Below are positions 1 through 12,275 of a stretch of 64,000 bases of DNA, piece after piece; the stretch's first letter is position 1; each line of letters begins with the position of its first letter. Position numbers and translations under genes: made by a program. The DNA comes from Omphalotus guepiniiformis. Taxonomy: Eukaryota; Basidiomycota; Agaricomycetes; Agaricales; Omphalotaceae. The notes under the pieces were generated by a model, which searched no databases, was not told where the DNA came from, and saw only the letters and a list, made by a program, of their open reading frames with translations. Location: assembly GCA_028554645.1 (NCBI GenBank), contig JAQOOI010000021.1:248001-312000 (forward strand), given 5' to 3'.

Positions 1-578
1 ATTATAGTACGGATGGGCGTTTGTTTGTCTATCCCAGCAGCAGCGATTTCAAGGCATGCCCCCAAGAGTGCTGGGTTTTCGCAATCGGATAGTTTGAACT
101 CGGTGTCCTTCCATATCTTCTCAGGTGTAAGAAGTTCTCCGTTTGCACCATCTCCTGTAATCCCGGTACCGGACATGTGGATGTAAAGAGGAGGATTATC
201 TGGCTTGCTCGAGGAGCGTTTCCTGAGGCCTTCCAAAGTAGCTAGTGCGATGAAGTTCTCCGAGTCAGTCGTCAAGGCAGACTTGTATGGAAAAGATTTG
301 ACGATAGCAGATATACTTTGCAAATGCCCTCCAAGCGCGACATTGATCACGATATCAGCCTTCTTTGCTTGCTCTTCCACAACTGCACTATCTGTAATGT
401 CACCCTCAACGGCAACGATCTTGGGATGGATTGCTTGAAGCTGAGAAACTCGTTCCGTAGTTGCATTTCGAATCAATGCAGTTAAAGGATAATCAGGATA
501 TTGGGACGCTAAAGCCACTAAGACTTCGCCTCCAACATACCCTGTAGCTCCAAGTAAGAAAATTGCGGGTTTGCTCAT
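1..578 (-). CDS. NAD(P)-binding Rossmann-fold (epimerase/dehydratase-like) protein, 3' end cut off
   Basis: The minus-strand reading frame starts at an ATG at 578 and stays open to the window edge, so the C-terminal part lies outside. Residues 6-17 carry a dinucleotide-binding glycine motif (FLLGATGYVGGEVL), followed by the helix-strand pattern of an extended short-chain dehydrogenase, and 'VEGDITDS' and 'ADIVINVA' match the cofactor-pocket strands of NmrA/epimerase-like proteins. A segment near 'YIHMSGTGI' fits the strand that usually precedes the active site. No signal peptide is seen, so a cytosolic oxidoreductase or NADP sensor is likely; the substrate cannot be told. A stretch around 280-340 is less conserved-looking and might be a retained intron, although the frame is open through it. 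Confidence 0.8.
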   Translation of the reverse strand, partial: MSKPAIFLLGATGYVGGEVLVALASQYPDYPLTALIRNATTERVSQLQAIHPKIVAVEGDITDSAVVEEQAKKADIVINVALGGHLQSISAIVKSFPYKSALTTDSENFIALATLEGLRKRSSSKPDNPPLYIHMSGTGITGDGANGELLTPEKIWKDTEFKLSDCENPALLGACLEIAAAGIDKQTPIRTI

Positions 579-1412
579 GAATAAGTGACCGAGGGTAACA
601 ACGAGGATCAAAAAGGGCTGGAGGTGAAACGCAATAACTTGAATAAGATGATCATGAAATATTTTCTCACTCCCCAACTTGCTTACTGAGCACTTTCCCA
701 TGGATTTCCGGAATACGGTTATCCGGGATAAAGGTGCCAATCTAATCAGTATCAGTAAGTACAAGGATCAACGTCGGGAACCTCTACGCGCTTGCTTCGG
801 GTTCCCTGTTTTTCTGGCATGCTCTTCACTGTTTCAGTCTGTCCTTAGGTCTATTCCAACAATATCTTGTTGAATTCAGGGTCCAGGACAGCATCAGGGG
901 ATGAGGTGATCATGAACAAGCTGAGATTGAACTGAATTTTGAACTTGGACTCTGCACGTATATTATCTAGTCAGTTGTTGTGAGCTCTACTTTTCCTTGA
1001 AAATAAGGATGTTACATGCGGAAATGATATTAACTCTGAATTGACCTGAGCCCAAGTATCTCTGATTACTGGTTCATTATTTGGATTTCAGTGCCTAGGT
1101 GACTTGTTGTTAGGAAATTTAGTTGCTCTCATCATGACAATGCATATCCTGAATGTCCAGCAAGGAAGTTCTGACAAATCTGAATCTTGACCAGACTAAG
1201 GCTTAGAATAAGCAAATCGCTGCAGCTCAAGAACAGGACAACCTGTAGCAATTATTGTTTTCGACAGTACTTCATTGATAGCGCGCACACCTTGTGTTAT
1301 ATCTACTTCAACACATGATTATCTGAATCCGTGAGGAATCATACATGTAATGAGATGACGAAGGTAAAAACTAGCTATCTGCAGAAGGCACCGCAGCACT
1401 CCAGCACAAACA
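579..1412. other. intergenic region between the Rossmann protein and esterase copy 1
   Basis: No convincing gene is seen here. Part of it (about 860-1210) is AT-rich and poor in CG, similar in texture to the CpG-depleted island at 26.5-29.7 kb. It should contain the promoter of the minus-strand Rossmann gene (right of 578) and the 3' UTR of esterase copy 1. Confidence 0.5.
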
Positions 1413-3904
1413 TCATTGCCCAGTAAGCTCCCCCTTACCCTCCCAGAAGCTAGAATGGTATGATTCTTAGCAGGACATACAATAAACAACTTACATGTCA
1501 CTGACCTGCACCTATCAAGTAGCGCACTACTGGTAGTGATGGATTCCACCAATGGTTGGCTGCTTGTGGTCTCATTGAATAGCATTTCCGTATTCCCATA
1601 AACAAATTCATTCCAACTAGGGACAATATTTGCCGCAACCTTGTCATTGGGATTCAAGTTGACCACAAACGACAAGAAGGACTCGGAAAATGCGTTTTGG
1701 AATTGCACGTTAGGGAATGCGAGAATTGAATTCCTGAACATCACCGTTTGAGTTGAGTTGAGTAAAATGGGAAAACGATACCAACGTTGGGAAGTAGAAT
1801 CCCACATCCATTCCATGTGTCGCAGGAGGTATGCCAAACTCACCCTTACAAAAGGATATTAGTTGTCTAATTAACAAGAACATTCGAGGGAGGGACCCAC
1901 CTTGAATGCAATACTGCCTTCGAATGCTCTCAATAGATAATAGGTAGGACAAATAAATATAGCTGCACCCAAAGACATCAGTCGTGGTGCCTCAATGGAG
2001 CGAACATAAGAGTTGTACATACTTTCTCCCATTATCAAATTCGCCTGTTGTAACGGCGTTCCCAGCCCCGCATACAGATTGGCAACCTCTGCATCTTCTT
2101 GAGCGCTGAACTTGGGAAACAGGTTGGCGACGTAGGTCGGGATATCTGTAACGGCACCTGCAGTCTGGTTAACGAATACTAGTCCCTCATTTGCATTGGT
2201 CACCGCAAGTAATCCGCGCTACAAACATCATACAGAACCCGTCAAATTGAAACCTCTTCAGCCGATGAGTGTTTTCTTACCCCGTTTACTTTCCTTTGCT
2301 TCATAGCTTCTATTGGCCGTTGCGTAATGAACTCCCCGTCGATCACTGGAACGGTCACGAAGGTCCCAAAGAACCCGGCTATGTTCACGTTGAAGTTTGC
2401 ATTCTGAAGAATCTGTACGTCCACGGCCCGGAGGCAAGCGAGTGTGTCCGTTGCAGAAGTACAACTGTACATGACGATCACGACAGAGAACTCCTGATCA
2501 CATCATCTGATACAAATATCGGAAGGGGAGAACATACTTTGTTTGGGAGACAAACTCGCTATACAAACCCTGTCAAGTACTCAACATAAGTTGAAGTAAA
2601 GGTATTCTGGACCTCATAGAGACGCACCTCAGAGATAGGATCGTTGAATGGATATTGGGAGGGCAAGAAAGTCGAACTTGTCATTGCAGCTCTGAAAAGC
2701 TGTGGCTCTGTTCTACCATCATGAGCAATGACGTGCTGTAGAACAGATCCAGCGCCTAAGGGAGATGAGCAACGATCTTTGACTCGTCCCCGTGGAAACA
2801 GAACACGCGCCAGCAGATTCGCCCCAGATAGTAACCTTGTCTGGGTCACCTCCAAATTTTGATATCTTCACGCCAAATTATCGTCAGAGTGATCTCCATA
2901 GCAAGGAATATCGAGCAACACATACATGGGTTTGCACCCAGCGTAAAGCAAATTCTTGGTCAACTGAGTAAAAAAAGAAAAAGAAGTTCGACGTTCAGAC
3001 ATCGCGTTTCATTGAGAAGTGCACCGACCTAGACCGACGTTGAGAGTTCCATTTTGTTTTACTTTGGACCCAGCAAGGAAACCTGTTAATCACGGCTTAA
3101 CCCGACAGCAAATATACTCAGACTAAACTATACTGTACCGAAAACACCCAAGCGATATTGGATAAGGACGGCGATCGTCCCATTGCTGGCCTCATTCACT
3201 AGATCGGCACCGGTGAATGTGGACGCGCTTCCTCCTACGTATCTATTGGATGAAACGATCAGCATGACCACGATACTGACACGCAAGTGAATACACTCAC
3301 CCTCCACCATGGATCCATACCACGACCGGGAGGGGTTTAGATGGGACAGAGTCGCCCGGTATAGCCACACTATGATGGATCAACACTACTAGCCTTTGGT
3401 TCGCGTAACACAACGAATCAACTCACTTGAGAAACAAACAGTCCTCCGACTGAACCGGCGTCGCAGTGGCTGCTCTGCGAGTTAAACCTGGAGATAACGA
3501 ACTCCGCAACGGCGAAGTCGCAGCTGCTCCCGTGCTTGCCTGGAAGCACATATTAGGCTCGGTGTCAGCTATCTGAACATCCGAGACGTTCGCAGGAGCT
3601 TGAGGGGCTCGCCATCGCAGGTCGCCTTTTGAAGTCGGTGGGTAGATGATCGTCAACATCAAACACCGCGTCAACGTAGAATGAACTACGAATTCTCACC
3701 AACTGGCGCAGCGGCATATCGAATTCCGAGGAAATTGGTGACGTCCCTAGTTGCATCGACAACACCCTGATATTTGGCATATCCCAAGTCGACGATTGGG
3801 GCTGTTGAATTAGCCCGCTGTAGCAGCGCGTTGTCTTGGTCCAAAGCGAAGGAAAAGGAAAAGAGCACCGCAGTGTATAGCAATAGCAAGGATTTCCTGA
3901 ACAT
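1413..3904 (-). CDS. secreted type-B carboxylesterase/lipase, tandem copy 1
   Basis: A multi-exon minus-strand gene starting at ATG 3904 (signal peptide [20 protein letters not shown]) and ending at TGA 1413-1415. Translated exons give the full type-B carboxylesterase (Candida rugosa lipase-like) order: GIRYAAAP, the disulfide-loop EDCLFLN, the oxyanion-hole VVVWIHGGG, the nucleophile elbow GESAG, a NANEG segment placed where the acid residue sits, and PPATHGMD holding the catalytic His. The protein is about 540 residues, normal for the family. The Asn of EDCLFLN is split by an intron (exon ends AA, next starts T), and intron positions match copies 2 and 3. Expected role: extracellular hydrolysis of esters or lipids. 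Exact substrate is unknown. Confidence 0.87.
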
Positions 3905-5676
3905 CGTATTGTATAGGCAAAGAATGGGGGAACCAAAGAATGGGGAACCAATATCCCCGTCGCGTAGAAATACCCCGTTGCTAGAATTTTAAGAAACGTC
4001 AGATCACTTCAGGTCATTCCCAATATACAGTAACATACCCTGATACTGTACATATATGTACGTCATGGCCAGGACACATGCCTTACTTCCCGTATGGATC
4101 AGATCAATTACGGTGTGACATTGGCCGTCTTGCAGTAAAAATACCCGAGAGTTAAGTCAGGTGATGGTATGTACAGGAAGTCGGAGGAATTCCAACTATA
4201 GTTGTACTTTTTACGAGGTGGGTATGGGGCATGCCGTCTTTATGGAATCGACAGTGGATGTAATACCCCTCGAGGCGGCTATCCTTGGCACCAACGACTG
4301 CAAATATCTGATCGAGCAGACAAGAGGCCTGAGATTGCAGAAGAGAAGCGAGGGACGGAAGGTAAGCCTGTGAGACGCACGAGCCATAACTCTGACAAAG
4401 ACCAAAAACGTACGCATGTAATTGGAACTTTACTCTCACCCTCGCGAACCTAAGTAGTTCCGACCCTGGCATCGTCTTCCATTATGAGTGTCGTGCTCAA
4501 CGTCCGAGATTCTATATACCCCGCCAGGTTCATCGCTTTCACGCGACATCTAAGAAAAAATTTTAATCATTGCTCTAAACTTGGCAGTAGAGATGCGTAC
4601 TAACACATCCCGATGCGCAGTCACAGACACACTCACCTGAATCTTAAACTTGCGAAAAGCATCAGCCAAGCCCCGTATTCACTGAACAGCTTCATAGTCT
4701 TCTTCCCGCATGTTATACAGATCATACATAGATCAGCGGCGTTCTCTTCTAGCCTGCGCCGCCCCCATCAGCCATCTTCCCCTTAAAGGGTTATTGAAAA
4801 CCAAAAGATGCAAATCGTGACGCAGAAGAACGAGCGAGTGTCAAACCAGTGCACGACGCGTGAAGAGCGTCAACTGTACATGCATAATTAGGAAATTTCC
4901 ATTCACGAGCAGATTAGCGGCGTATACCTAGCGACTCTCACACGCATAGCCCATACCCATCGCTGGACCGAGGTTGCAACCTCTTGCGACGTATGTACGC
5001 TAGGCTGCACACTTGACGTTAACTGCGGTCGGGCAATGGTTGTACCCCGCATCTGTTCATACATCCAATGAGTACCATTCTTTAACCAACCAACTCATGA
5101 TTACGAACCCATGCAATGCCCCACCCTTGATGAATTATACACACGCCCGAGTAACGACACCACACGCCCAAGCTCCAGCGGTCAGATATATCGCCCATCC
5201 TAGCGTTCATATTCAGTAAGAATGGTCAAATGACTGAATTCAGAACATAAACCCACCCACCCAGCACCTCGTCCTTCAAACACGCGCCACGACACATCCC
5301 ATTACCCACACAACACGATTATCCAAAGGTTTGATTCGTCTCAAGAACCTCAAAGCATTGACATATCCTTCAGAAATTCGCGGTTGAAGGGTGTGGTCCG
5401 TTCGTGGATGAGACGTACACGTAGAAGCACCAAAGCTTCTAAGGTTTAGATAAGTGCGGGTGAGCGACGAGAGGATGGAAAGTGAAAGATGCGAAAGAAA
5501 CTTTCTTTTAGAGATTACGTACGCTAACCAAATATGAGCAAATGACGCGTATCACGTGTACTGTACATGACGCGTGCTGTGTCCAGTTTCGCGTCTCTAG
5601 ATTCTTTCGGAGTCTCGTTTCTCAAGGTATTTACGGTAAACTGCATATCTTCAGAAGGCACCCCAGCACAGTGACT
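3905..5676. other. spacer between esterase copies, contains copy-1 upstream region
   Basis: No gene is seen. The segment from about 4150 to 5600 is a diverged duplicate of 8540-9500: matching blocks include 'gtcggaggaatt' (4180 / 8560), 'gcccatacc' (4950 / 8760), 'atccaatgagtacca' (5066 / 8779) and 'acaaatgacgcgt' type sequence with CACGTG (5540 / 9455). It therefore holds the duplicated 5' region of the esterase gene. The CACGTG hexamer next to 'atgacgcgt' is conserved in both copies and could be a regulatory site. Confidence 0.6.
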
Positions 5677-8199
5677 TCACTGTCCAGTAAGCTCTCCTAT
5701 ACCCTCCCAGAAGCTAGTATAGAATGATTCTGAGTAGGCCATACTTATGAGAAACAATTCACACCCCACTGACCTGCACCTATCAAGTAACGTACTACTG
5801 GTAGTGAAAGATTCCACCAGTGGTTGACCGCTCGTAGTTTCATTGAATAGCATCTCCGAATCCCCAAGAACATACTCATTCCACCAAGGGACGATATTTG
5901 CTGCGACTTTGTCATTCGAATTCATGTTGACCACAAAAGACAGAAACGACCCGGAAAAGGCATTCTGGAATTGCGCATTAGGATACGCGCGATCCATGTT
6001 CCTGGATATGATGGTTCAGAACAAGCAAGATCAAATCAAGGGCAAAACTGTACTAACGTTGGAAAGTAGTATGCTATATCCATTCCATGGTGCCCAGGAG
6101 GTATAGCAAACTCGCCCTTGTGAAAGAATGGATGGTAAACAGGAACATTTGAGCAAGAAGAGATTGTCACTCACCTTGAAAGCAGGACTGCCTTGGAATG
6201 CTTTCAGTAGGTAATACGTAGGACATAAAAATATCGCTGCGTCCATGAACGTCAGTCACGGTTCCGCAGGGAAGCGAACTCAGGAGCTACATACATTCTG
6301 CCATAATCAAAGTAGCTTGGTCTAAAGGTGTTCCCAGTCCTGCATACAGTTTGGCAACATCTGCATCTTCTTGAGCACCGAACTTGGGAAATAGGTTGCC
6401 AACATAGGTCTGGACATCTGTAACAGCACCTGCAGTCTGGTTAACAAATATTGCTCCCTCGTTTGCATTGGTTACAGTAAGTATCCCGCGCTAGAAGCAA
6501 TGCATACAGAATTCCGTCAAAACCAAAACTTGTCAGCAGACGAGCGATTTCATACCCCGTTTAACTTCTTCTGCTTCAGGGCCTCTATTGGGCGCTGTGT
6601 AATGAATTCACCATCAATCACTGGAACGGTCACCCAGGTCCCAAAGAACGCATCAACGTTCACGTTAGCATTTACTTCCTGAAGAACCGCTACGTCGACG
6701 GCCCGGAGACAAGCGAGTGTGTTTGCAAATGAACTACAGCTGGACAAGACAGGCACGACAAAGAACGCCTGATCAGATCATCTGATATAAACGTTCGGAA
6801 AGTGAGAACTTACATACTTTGTCCGTGAGACAAACTCGCTGTACAGACTCTACCAGGTGGTCAGTATGAGTTCAAGTAGAGAGATTACACATCTTGAAGA
6901 ATCGCACCTCAGGAATAGGATCGTTGAAAGGATATTGAGAGGGCATGAATGTCGAGCTTGTTATTGCAGCTCGGAACAGCTGTGGCTCTGTCTTACCGTC
7001 ATGGGCAATGATGTGCTGCACAACAGATCCGGCACCTAATGAAGATCAGCAACGACATTCTCAAGAGTTGTAACCAATTTGATTGGTGGAAACCGAACAC
7101 GCACCGGCGGATTCACCCCAGATAGTAACCTTTTCTGGGTCACCTCCAAATTTTGATATCTGGATAAGAAATTTAATCAACAAATCCGTTATGCAGAATA
7201 AAAGAGCGACGCATACATGAGTTTGCACCCAGCGTAAAGCAAATTCTTGGTCAACTGAGTAAAAACAAGTCCAACGTTCATACATCGCGTATCGCGTTTT
7301 CTTTAAGAATGCACCGACCTAGACCAGCGTTGAGTGTCCCATCTTCTTTTACTTTGGACCCAGCAAGAAAACCTGTTGATCACCTGTTGAGACGAGATCG
7401 AGGATACACATATCGGGCTAATACTATACCGAAAACCCCCAAGCGGTATTGGATAAGGACGGCAATTACCCCGTTATCAGCCTCATTGACTAGATCGGCG
7501 CCGGAGAACATAGACACCCATCCCTCGTTGTATCTAAGGGCAACATGACTCTCTTAGTATGACCAATACACCAACGCATATAATACACTCACCCTCCACC
7601 ATGAATCCATACCACGACAGGGAGGGGTTTAGACGGTACAGAGTCGCCCGGTATAGCCACACTGTGATGCGTATCAACACTAGCCTTTGGTTCGCGTAAC
7701 AAGAAAAATCAACTTACTTGAGAAACAAACAATCCTCCGACTGACTCGGCGTACTCGCACCCGACGCCCTACGAGTCAGATTTGAAGGCGAACTCGTTAA
7801 CGGAGAAGTCGCAGCTGTTCCCATGACTGCCTGGAAGCACATATTAGGCTCCTTGTCAGCTATCTGAACACTCGAGACGTTCGCAGGAACTTGAGGGGCT
7901 CGCCAACGCAGGTCACCTATTGAAGTAGGGGGTAGATGATCATCCCGACGTCAAAAACACGTCGACGTAGAATGAAATTACAGGTCCTCACCGACAGGAG
8001 CAGCAGCATATCGAATTCCAAGGAAGTCAGTGACTTTACGAGTTGCATTGAAAACGCCCTGATATCTCGCATATCCCAAATCAACGATCGGGGCATCTGT
8101 TGAAGCAGACCGTCGCAGCAGCGCACTGCTTTGCTCCAACGACAACGAAGAGGAAAGGTGCACCGCGGTTAATAGCAATAGCAAGGATTTCCTGAACAT
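5677..8199 (-). CDS. secreted type-B carboxylesterase/lipase, tandem copy 2
   Basis: A close paralogue of copy 1 on the same strand. The start is ATG 8199 (the codon before it in frame is GTG), giving a signal peptide [20 protein letters not shown]; the stop is TGA at 5677-5679. The family motifs are intact across exons: [10 protein letters not shown], the oxyanion-hole loop, [19 protein letters not shown] with the nucleophile Ser, TNANEG, and PPGHHGMD with the catalytic His, then the conserved C-terminal [11 protein letters not shown]. Splice sites fall at the same places as in copy 1, including a donor GTGCGT just inside the GESAG codons. Likely an extracellular esterase or lipase of about 540 residues, arisen by tandem duplication; no disabling change was found. 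Confidence 0.87.
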
Positions 8200-11100
8200 C
8201 ACAGTGTGGAGGTAAAAAATAGGAGAACCAGTATAACTCTCGTCGTAGAAACACCCTGTTTTCTAGGGTTCTAACAAAACGTTAGAGCATTCTGGTCATT
8301 ACGATATAGTCCGATGTGTATGGATCTTGCTTTTATCCTATACGGCTTCGTCATGAATCGGAGCACTGCGCACATGCGTCACTCTTTTTCATATGGTCCG
8401 GGGAGAAAACAGACATATTGAAGATAAAAATATCCAGGGAGTGGTCGAAGGACTACCGCTGTGCCCGGAATGCTGCTATAGCGCGACGAACCACGGTAGT
8501 AATGAATCTCTATTGCACCGGGCGTTGATTGAGGTGATTGAGATGGATTGCACGGAAAGTCGGAGGAATTCTAAATGTAGGCCCTCTTCACGGAATGGGT
8601 AGGTAAACGAGGGACCTAAAATTGTGGAAGAGACGCAAGCACCGGTAAGGCCCAAGGCTGTGAGACGCGTAAGCCATGAATGCGAAAATCCTGCAAAAAA
8701 AGATTTACTTGCGCTCCACTCGAGCTCTGAGCACTTTCACGTCGGACAACACGCGTATAGCCCATACCTATCCTACTATCCAATGAGTACCATCCGCCAA
8801 CCAACTGGACTCAAGGTACGCACCCATACAACGCCTCGCGCATGCCCAAACAGCGCTCCCCAAGTTCGTACACACGTAATGTACTCCCGAGGCACGCCCT
8901 CCACGCCCTTCCTAAAATTCATCATAAGTACCAAGTCAATTAACGGAGTCCATCCAAGACACGTACCTATCCAACAACTCGCCATTCATACACGCGGTGA
9001 AGCAACGGAACCATACCCTCCGAGGTTCAAGTTCGCTGGACCGCACTTCAAAATTTCAAGCTTCAAATGTAAAACACAATATCGGGGGTACACCCTCCAC
9101 TCCAGTCCACGCTCACCCTAGTAACTCACATCCCACAAGCATAAGTCGCCTATCGACCAAGGAAGTTCACAGCAACGTACCTCGTTTTCCATCCCATCCA
9201 CCGAGCTCAATAACAACCGGCACCGCGCATACAGCCCGGTTGACACATCCTCGTACTCGTCAACTAATTCGCGGTCCAGAGGTCTAGTCCGTTCGTAGTG
9301 GAGATGTATGCGTGTAGACACTACGACATCGACGCAGACGGAGCTCGGGCCCCTCGGGTTTGACTTTTAGATGGTATACGTGGTGAACGAAGCGCAAGAG
9401 GATGGATCGGATGGATATTTTTCGGGTGGAATCAGGTCAACCAAACACGGACAAATGACGCGTGTCACGTGGACATGACGCGTATTCCCCGGATCACTTT
9501 CGAATCTCGCGTTTCGGAAGACATATACATAGTACGTATAGAAGTACCAATCCCTCAGGTTCACATCAATCACATATCACGCATGATTACAGCAGAAAAT
9601 AGTCTTGAAACCGACAACAAGCAAAACAAAAACATCCGAGATGTATGCTGTAAAGTAGTAAGGAAGTAAGCACGTTACGGTACTTACTGATACTACATCA
9701 TGCATTGGTAGAGACCCGGAGCTCAGGCGGGATGTTACCCGTAGAGCTAGTTACAAAGCAGTAAAGTGACCAGAACATAGGAGAGAACTCAAAACGTTGC
9801 AAGGTCTAGAAGAACATCAAAGAAACAAATGCATACTAACGTATCAAACGAAAACAAAGCAAGAAAACAACAAAACAATCTTGACGTACCCATACCCGTA
9901 TGTACTTACAAGAAGTCGATACGGTGTTAATCGAATCTACATACAAATACGAAAACCGAACCAAAACGCGAAAAACGAGAATGAAAAACAAAAACAAAAA
10001 CAAAAAGGGTACTGTCAGGGCACGACCAACCGACCGAAACCCCTGCGCAGCGTAACGTATAACTCTGAACGTACGCACAAACGCATATGTATGGTTTATA
10101 GGTGTATGTATATAAGGGGATGTAAATAACATCTACGAATTCCAAAAACCGAACAACACAACGAAACACAAAAGATTCCAAAAACCAAGGTACTCACGAG
10201 ACGTACAAACCAAACGTGCGATAGTTACTACGAGCGGAACGAGCACGAGCACGAGGGGAAGGAGAGGTGAGGAGGGGGAGAGAGTCCGAATCGACGAATC
10301 CGAGTTCAAGTGAGGTCCCAAGTCCGAGGGGGAAGGGATACATATTTCGACCCATGAATCAAATCAAAAAGTCAAAAAAGTCAAAAAAGTCAGAACAATC
10401 CGTTCCGAGCAAGTCCCATTCTTCACTCCTCGTCTCGTCTTGTCTTGTCTCGTTTCGTTTCGTCCAATCTCCATTCTCGATTCTCGTTCAGATCCTCTCT
10501 GCTCTACCAACCCCAAGCAAGCCACGCTTGCACTTCGGCCAATATGACCGTCGTCGAAGGCGCCGCATCTACACAAGCATATGAAGAGATAGAAGCAAAA
10601 ACTGATAAGTCGACGTGTGAATAAGTATCAGCGCTTACTTTGAACTCTCGAGTAGGCTTTTTGCCGATTACGGCTTTGGCGCTTCGGCACTTCTAGAGAC
10701 TATACTGTCTGGGTTTGTCAATTTGGTTTGGATGGGGGAGACATTCGGCAGAGTAGAGTAGGAGTAGGGGGATGATGGAAAGGATAGCACGCTGAAGCGC
10801 TGAGGATGTGCGGACAGTGTCGAACGACGGCCGACCATTTGTGGCAGACGACATACGACGGCCCGGAGTGGGTAAAAGCGTGACTGATGCAGAGCAGAAT
10901 GAGTGCACACTGCATAAGCGGTAGGCTGGGGGGTGCGAACCGCAAACAGAACAGATGGATGGAAATCGGAGGGTGGGGGAATGGAGAAATGTACAGAATG
11001 GTGATGACGAGTGAGAGAAATGTACTATGAGAGATATGATATAAACGCACGTTCGGAGTTTTCTTCAACGAGATATACGGGGGTTGGGGTGGGAGGAAGT

Positions 11101-11687
11101 ACTCACCTGTATGTATGTAATGTGTTTAGGTGGGTATAGATATGCGTATAAGATGGATAGATGGATGGGATGTATAACTGTCAAAGTCAAAGTGCAAGAG
11201 TTGGCAATTGCCGAGGATGTAAAGCGCCTGAAAAGCGCCCAAAAAAGCCCAACAAGCCCAAAAGGAAGGGAAAAGTGTGCATATAGTGCATAGGACCGAA
11301 CCGAACTCGTGATGAGGGAGAACGGAGAACTCGGAGGGGAGTGTTAGTATCTGTCAGTGTAGCTGGGACCAGAACGCATAAGTAAGTAAGTAAACTGGGG
11401 TGTCCCGGAAGGTGGGGATAGGTATCAGGAAGGGAGTATACTTACAATTTCCGATTCCGAATCCATAAACGAAACGGAGCGAAAGCAGGCGAGATAAACC
11501 GAGAGAGGGAGAGAATGTGCGAGAGAGCAAGAGCAAAGCAAAACCAGAACCCAAAATCCAAATCCAAATCCATAAACCCCATAAGTACCAAGAACCCAGA
11601 AAAACCAAGACCAAAACCAGAATCGAAAGAAAAACAAGATCCCTATCCCGAGGGAAACACGTCTAAATGAAATAAAAACCTTCCTCC
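8200..11687. other. upstream region of esterase copy 2 and long non-coding stretch
   Basis: 8200-9500 is the duplicated 5' region of the esterase. From 9550 to 11687 I find no gene I can support. It has A-rich and purine-rich simple sequence (9960-10010, 10240-10400), 'gtctcgtcttgtctcgtttcgtttcgt' type pyrimidine repeats near 10430-10460, and GTAAGT runs near 11380. A short plus-strand frame at 10648-10770 (beginning AYFELSSRLFADYGF) reads like protein but has no start or clear splice partners. The part next to 11687 is probably the 3' UTR of the Ser-rich gene. Confidence 0.4.
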
Positions 11688-12275
11688 TCAGCCCGAGCCA
11701 GAGCCCGTAGCCCCACTCGAATCGGAATCCCCCTCAGAGTAACTCCCAACCTCACTAATCTCAGACGAAGAAGCCGAGGCGGAGCTAGCAAGCGAACCGA
11801 GACTCGAATTGTTACTCCCGTACGATCCTTCCCCTACACCAGGACTAACGCTAGCACTAGAGCTAGCGCTTGAACTGCTGGCGCTTGTACTCTTACGCCT
11901 ACTAAGCCCGAGCGTGAGACTCCATCTCTGTCTCTTTTCCGCGAGACCAGGGGGTGCGGGTGGTGGGTCCGCGTGACGCATTTTAGGATGGGTGGAGGAG
12001 TAGGAGTACGAATAAGTGAGTGGGGGTGGTCGCGTGGCTGTTGTTGGTGGGAGGGTTGGTGAGGTTGTTGTGGGTGAGAGCGGGCCTAGATAGGAGGAGT
12101 ACGAGGAGGTGGGGGAAGTGGCTGTAGGGGTTGGAGGAGAGGTGGAGGAGGTGGAGGAGGTGGAGGCCGGGGTATGTGGGAACGGGTACTCGAAAGGAGT
12201 CGAGTTGATGGCGAAAGGAGTGCCTACGATTTGAGTGGGTGGGTTTAGGCTAAGCTCTGAGAGTGTCGGCGGCAT
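11688..12275 (-). CDS. Ser/Pro/Thr-rich low-complexity protein of unknown function
   Basis: The minus-strand frame from ATG 12275 to TGA 11688-11690 encodes 195 residues. It opens with MPPTLSELSLNPPTQIVG, continues through Pro/Thr/Ser-rich repeats, has a short basic stretch (EKRQRWSLTLGLSRRKS) near the middle, and ends in a Ser/Gly/acidic tail with GSGSG. No domain, signal peptide or membrane segment is recognisable. The basic core followed by phosphorylatable Ser clusters resembles disordered fungal regulatory proteins, but that is only an inference. The frame is open further upstream to 12437, where it begins with GTG; ATG 12349 is an alternative start. It may be one exon of a larger gene. 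Confidence 0.5.
   Translation of the reverse strand: MPPTLSELSLNPPTQIVGTPFAINSTPFEYPFPHTPASTSSTSSTSPPTPTATSPTSSYSSYLGPLSPTTTSPTLPPTTATRPPPLTYSYSYSSTHPKMRHADPPPAPPGLAEKRQRWSLTLGLSRRKSTSASSSSASSSASVSPGVGEGSYGSNNSSLGSLASSASASSSEISEVGSYSEGDSDSSGATGSGSG

Larger units (their letters stand above)
1413..9500. repeat. tandem segmental duplication, about 4 kb per unit
   Basis: Unit 1 is roughly 1413-5600 and unit 2 roughly 5677-9500. Each holds one esterase gene and about 1.3 kb of its upstream DNA. Coding exons are well conserved; the upstream halves are diverged but keep collinear blocks. The order of blocks is the same, so this is a direct (head-to-tail) duplication. Confidence 0.75.

Noticed and set aside
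9836..10181. Hydrophobic minus-strand frames (98 and 84 codons) that look like membrane peptides
   Set aside because: They are translations of A-rich simple sequence (AAAACA repeats read as Phe/Val/Leu) with no start or splice context.
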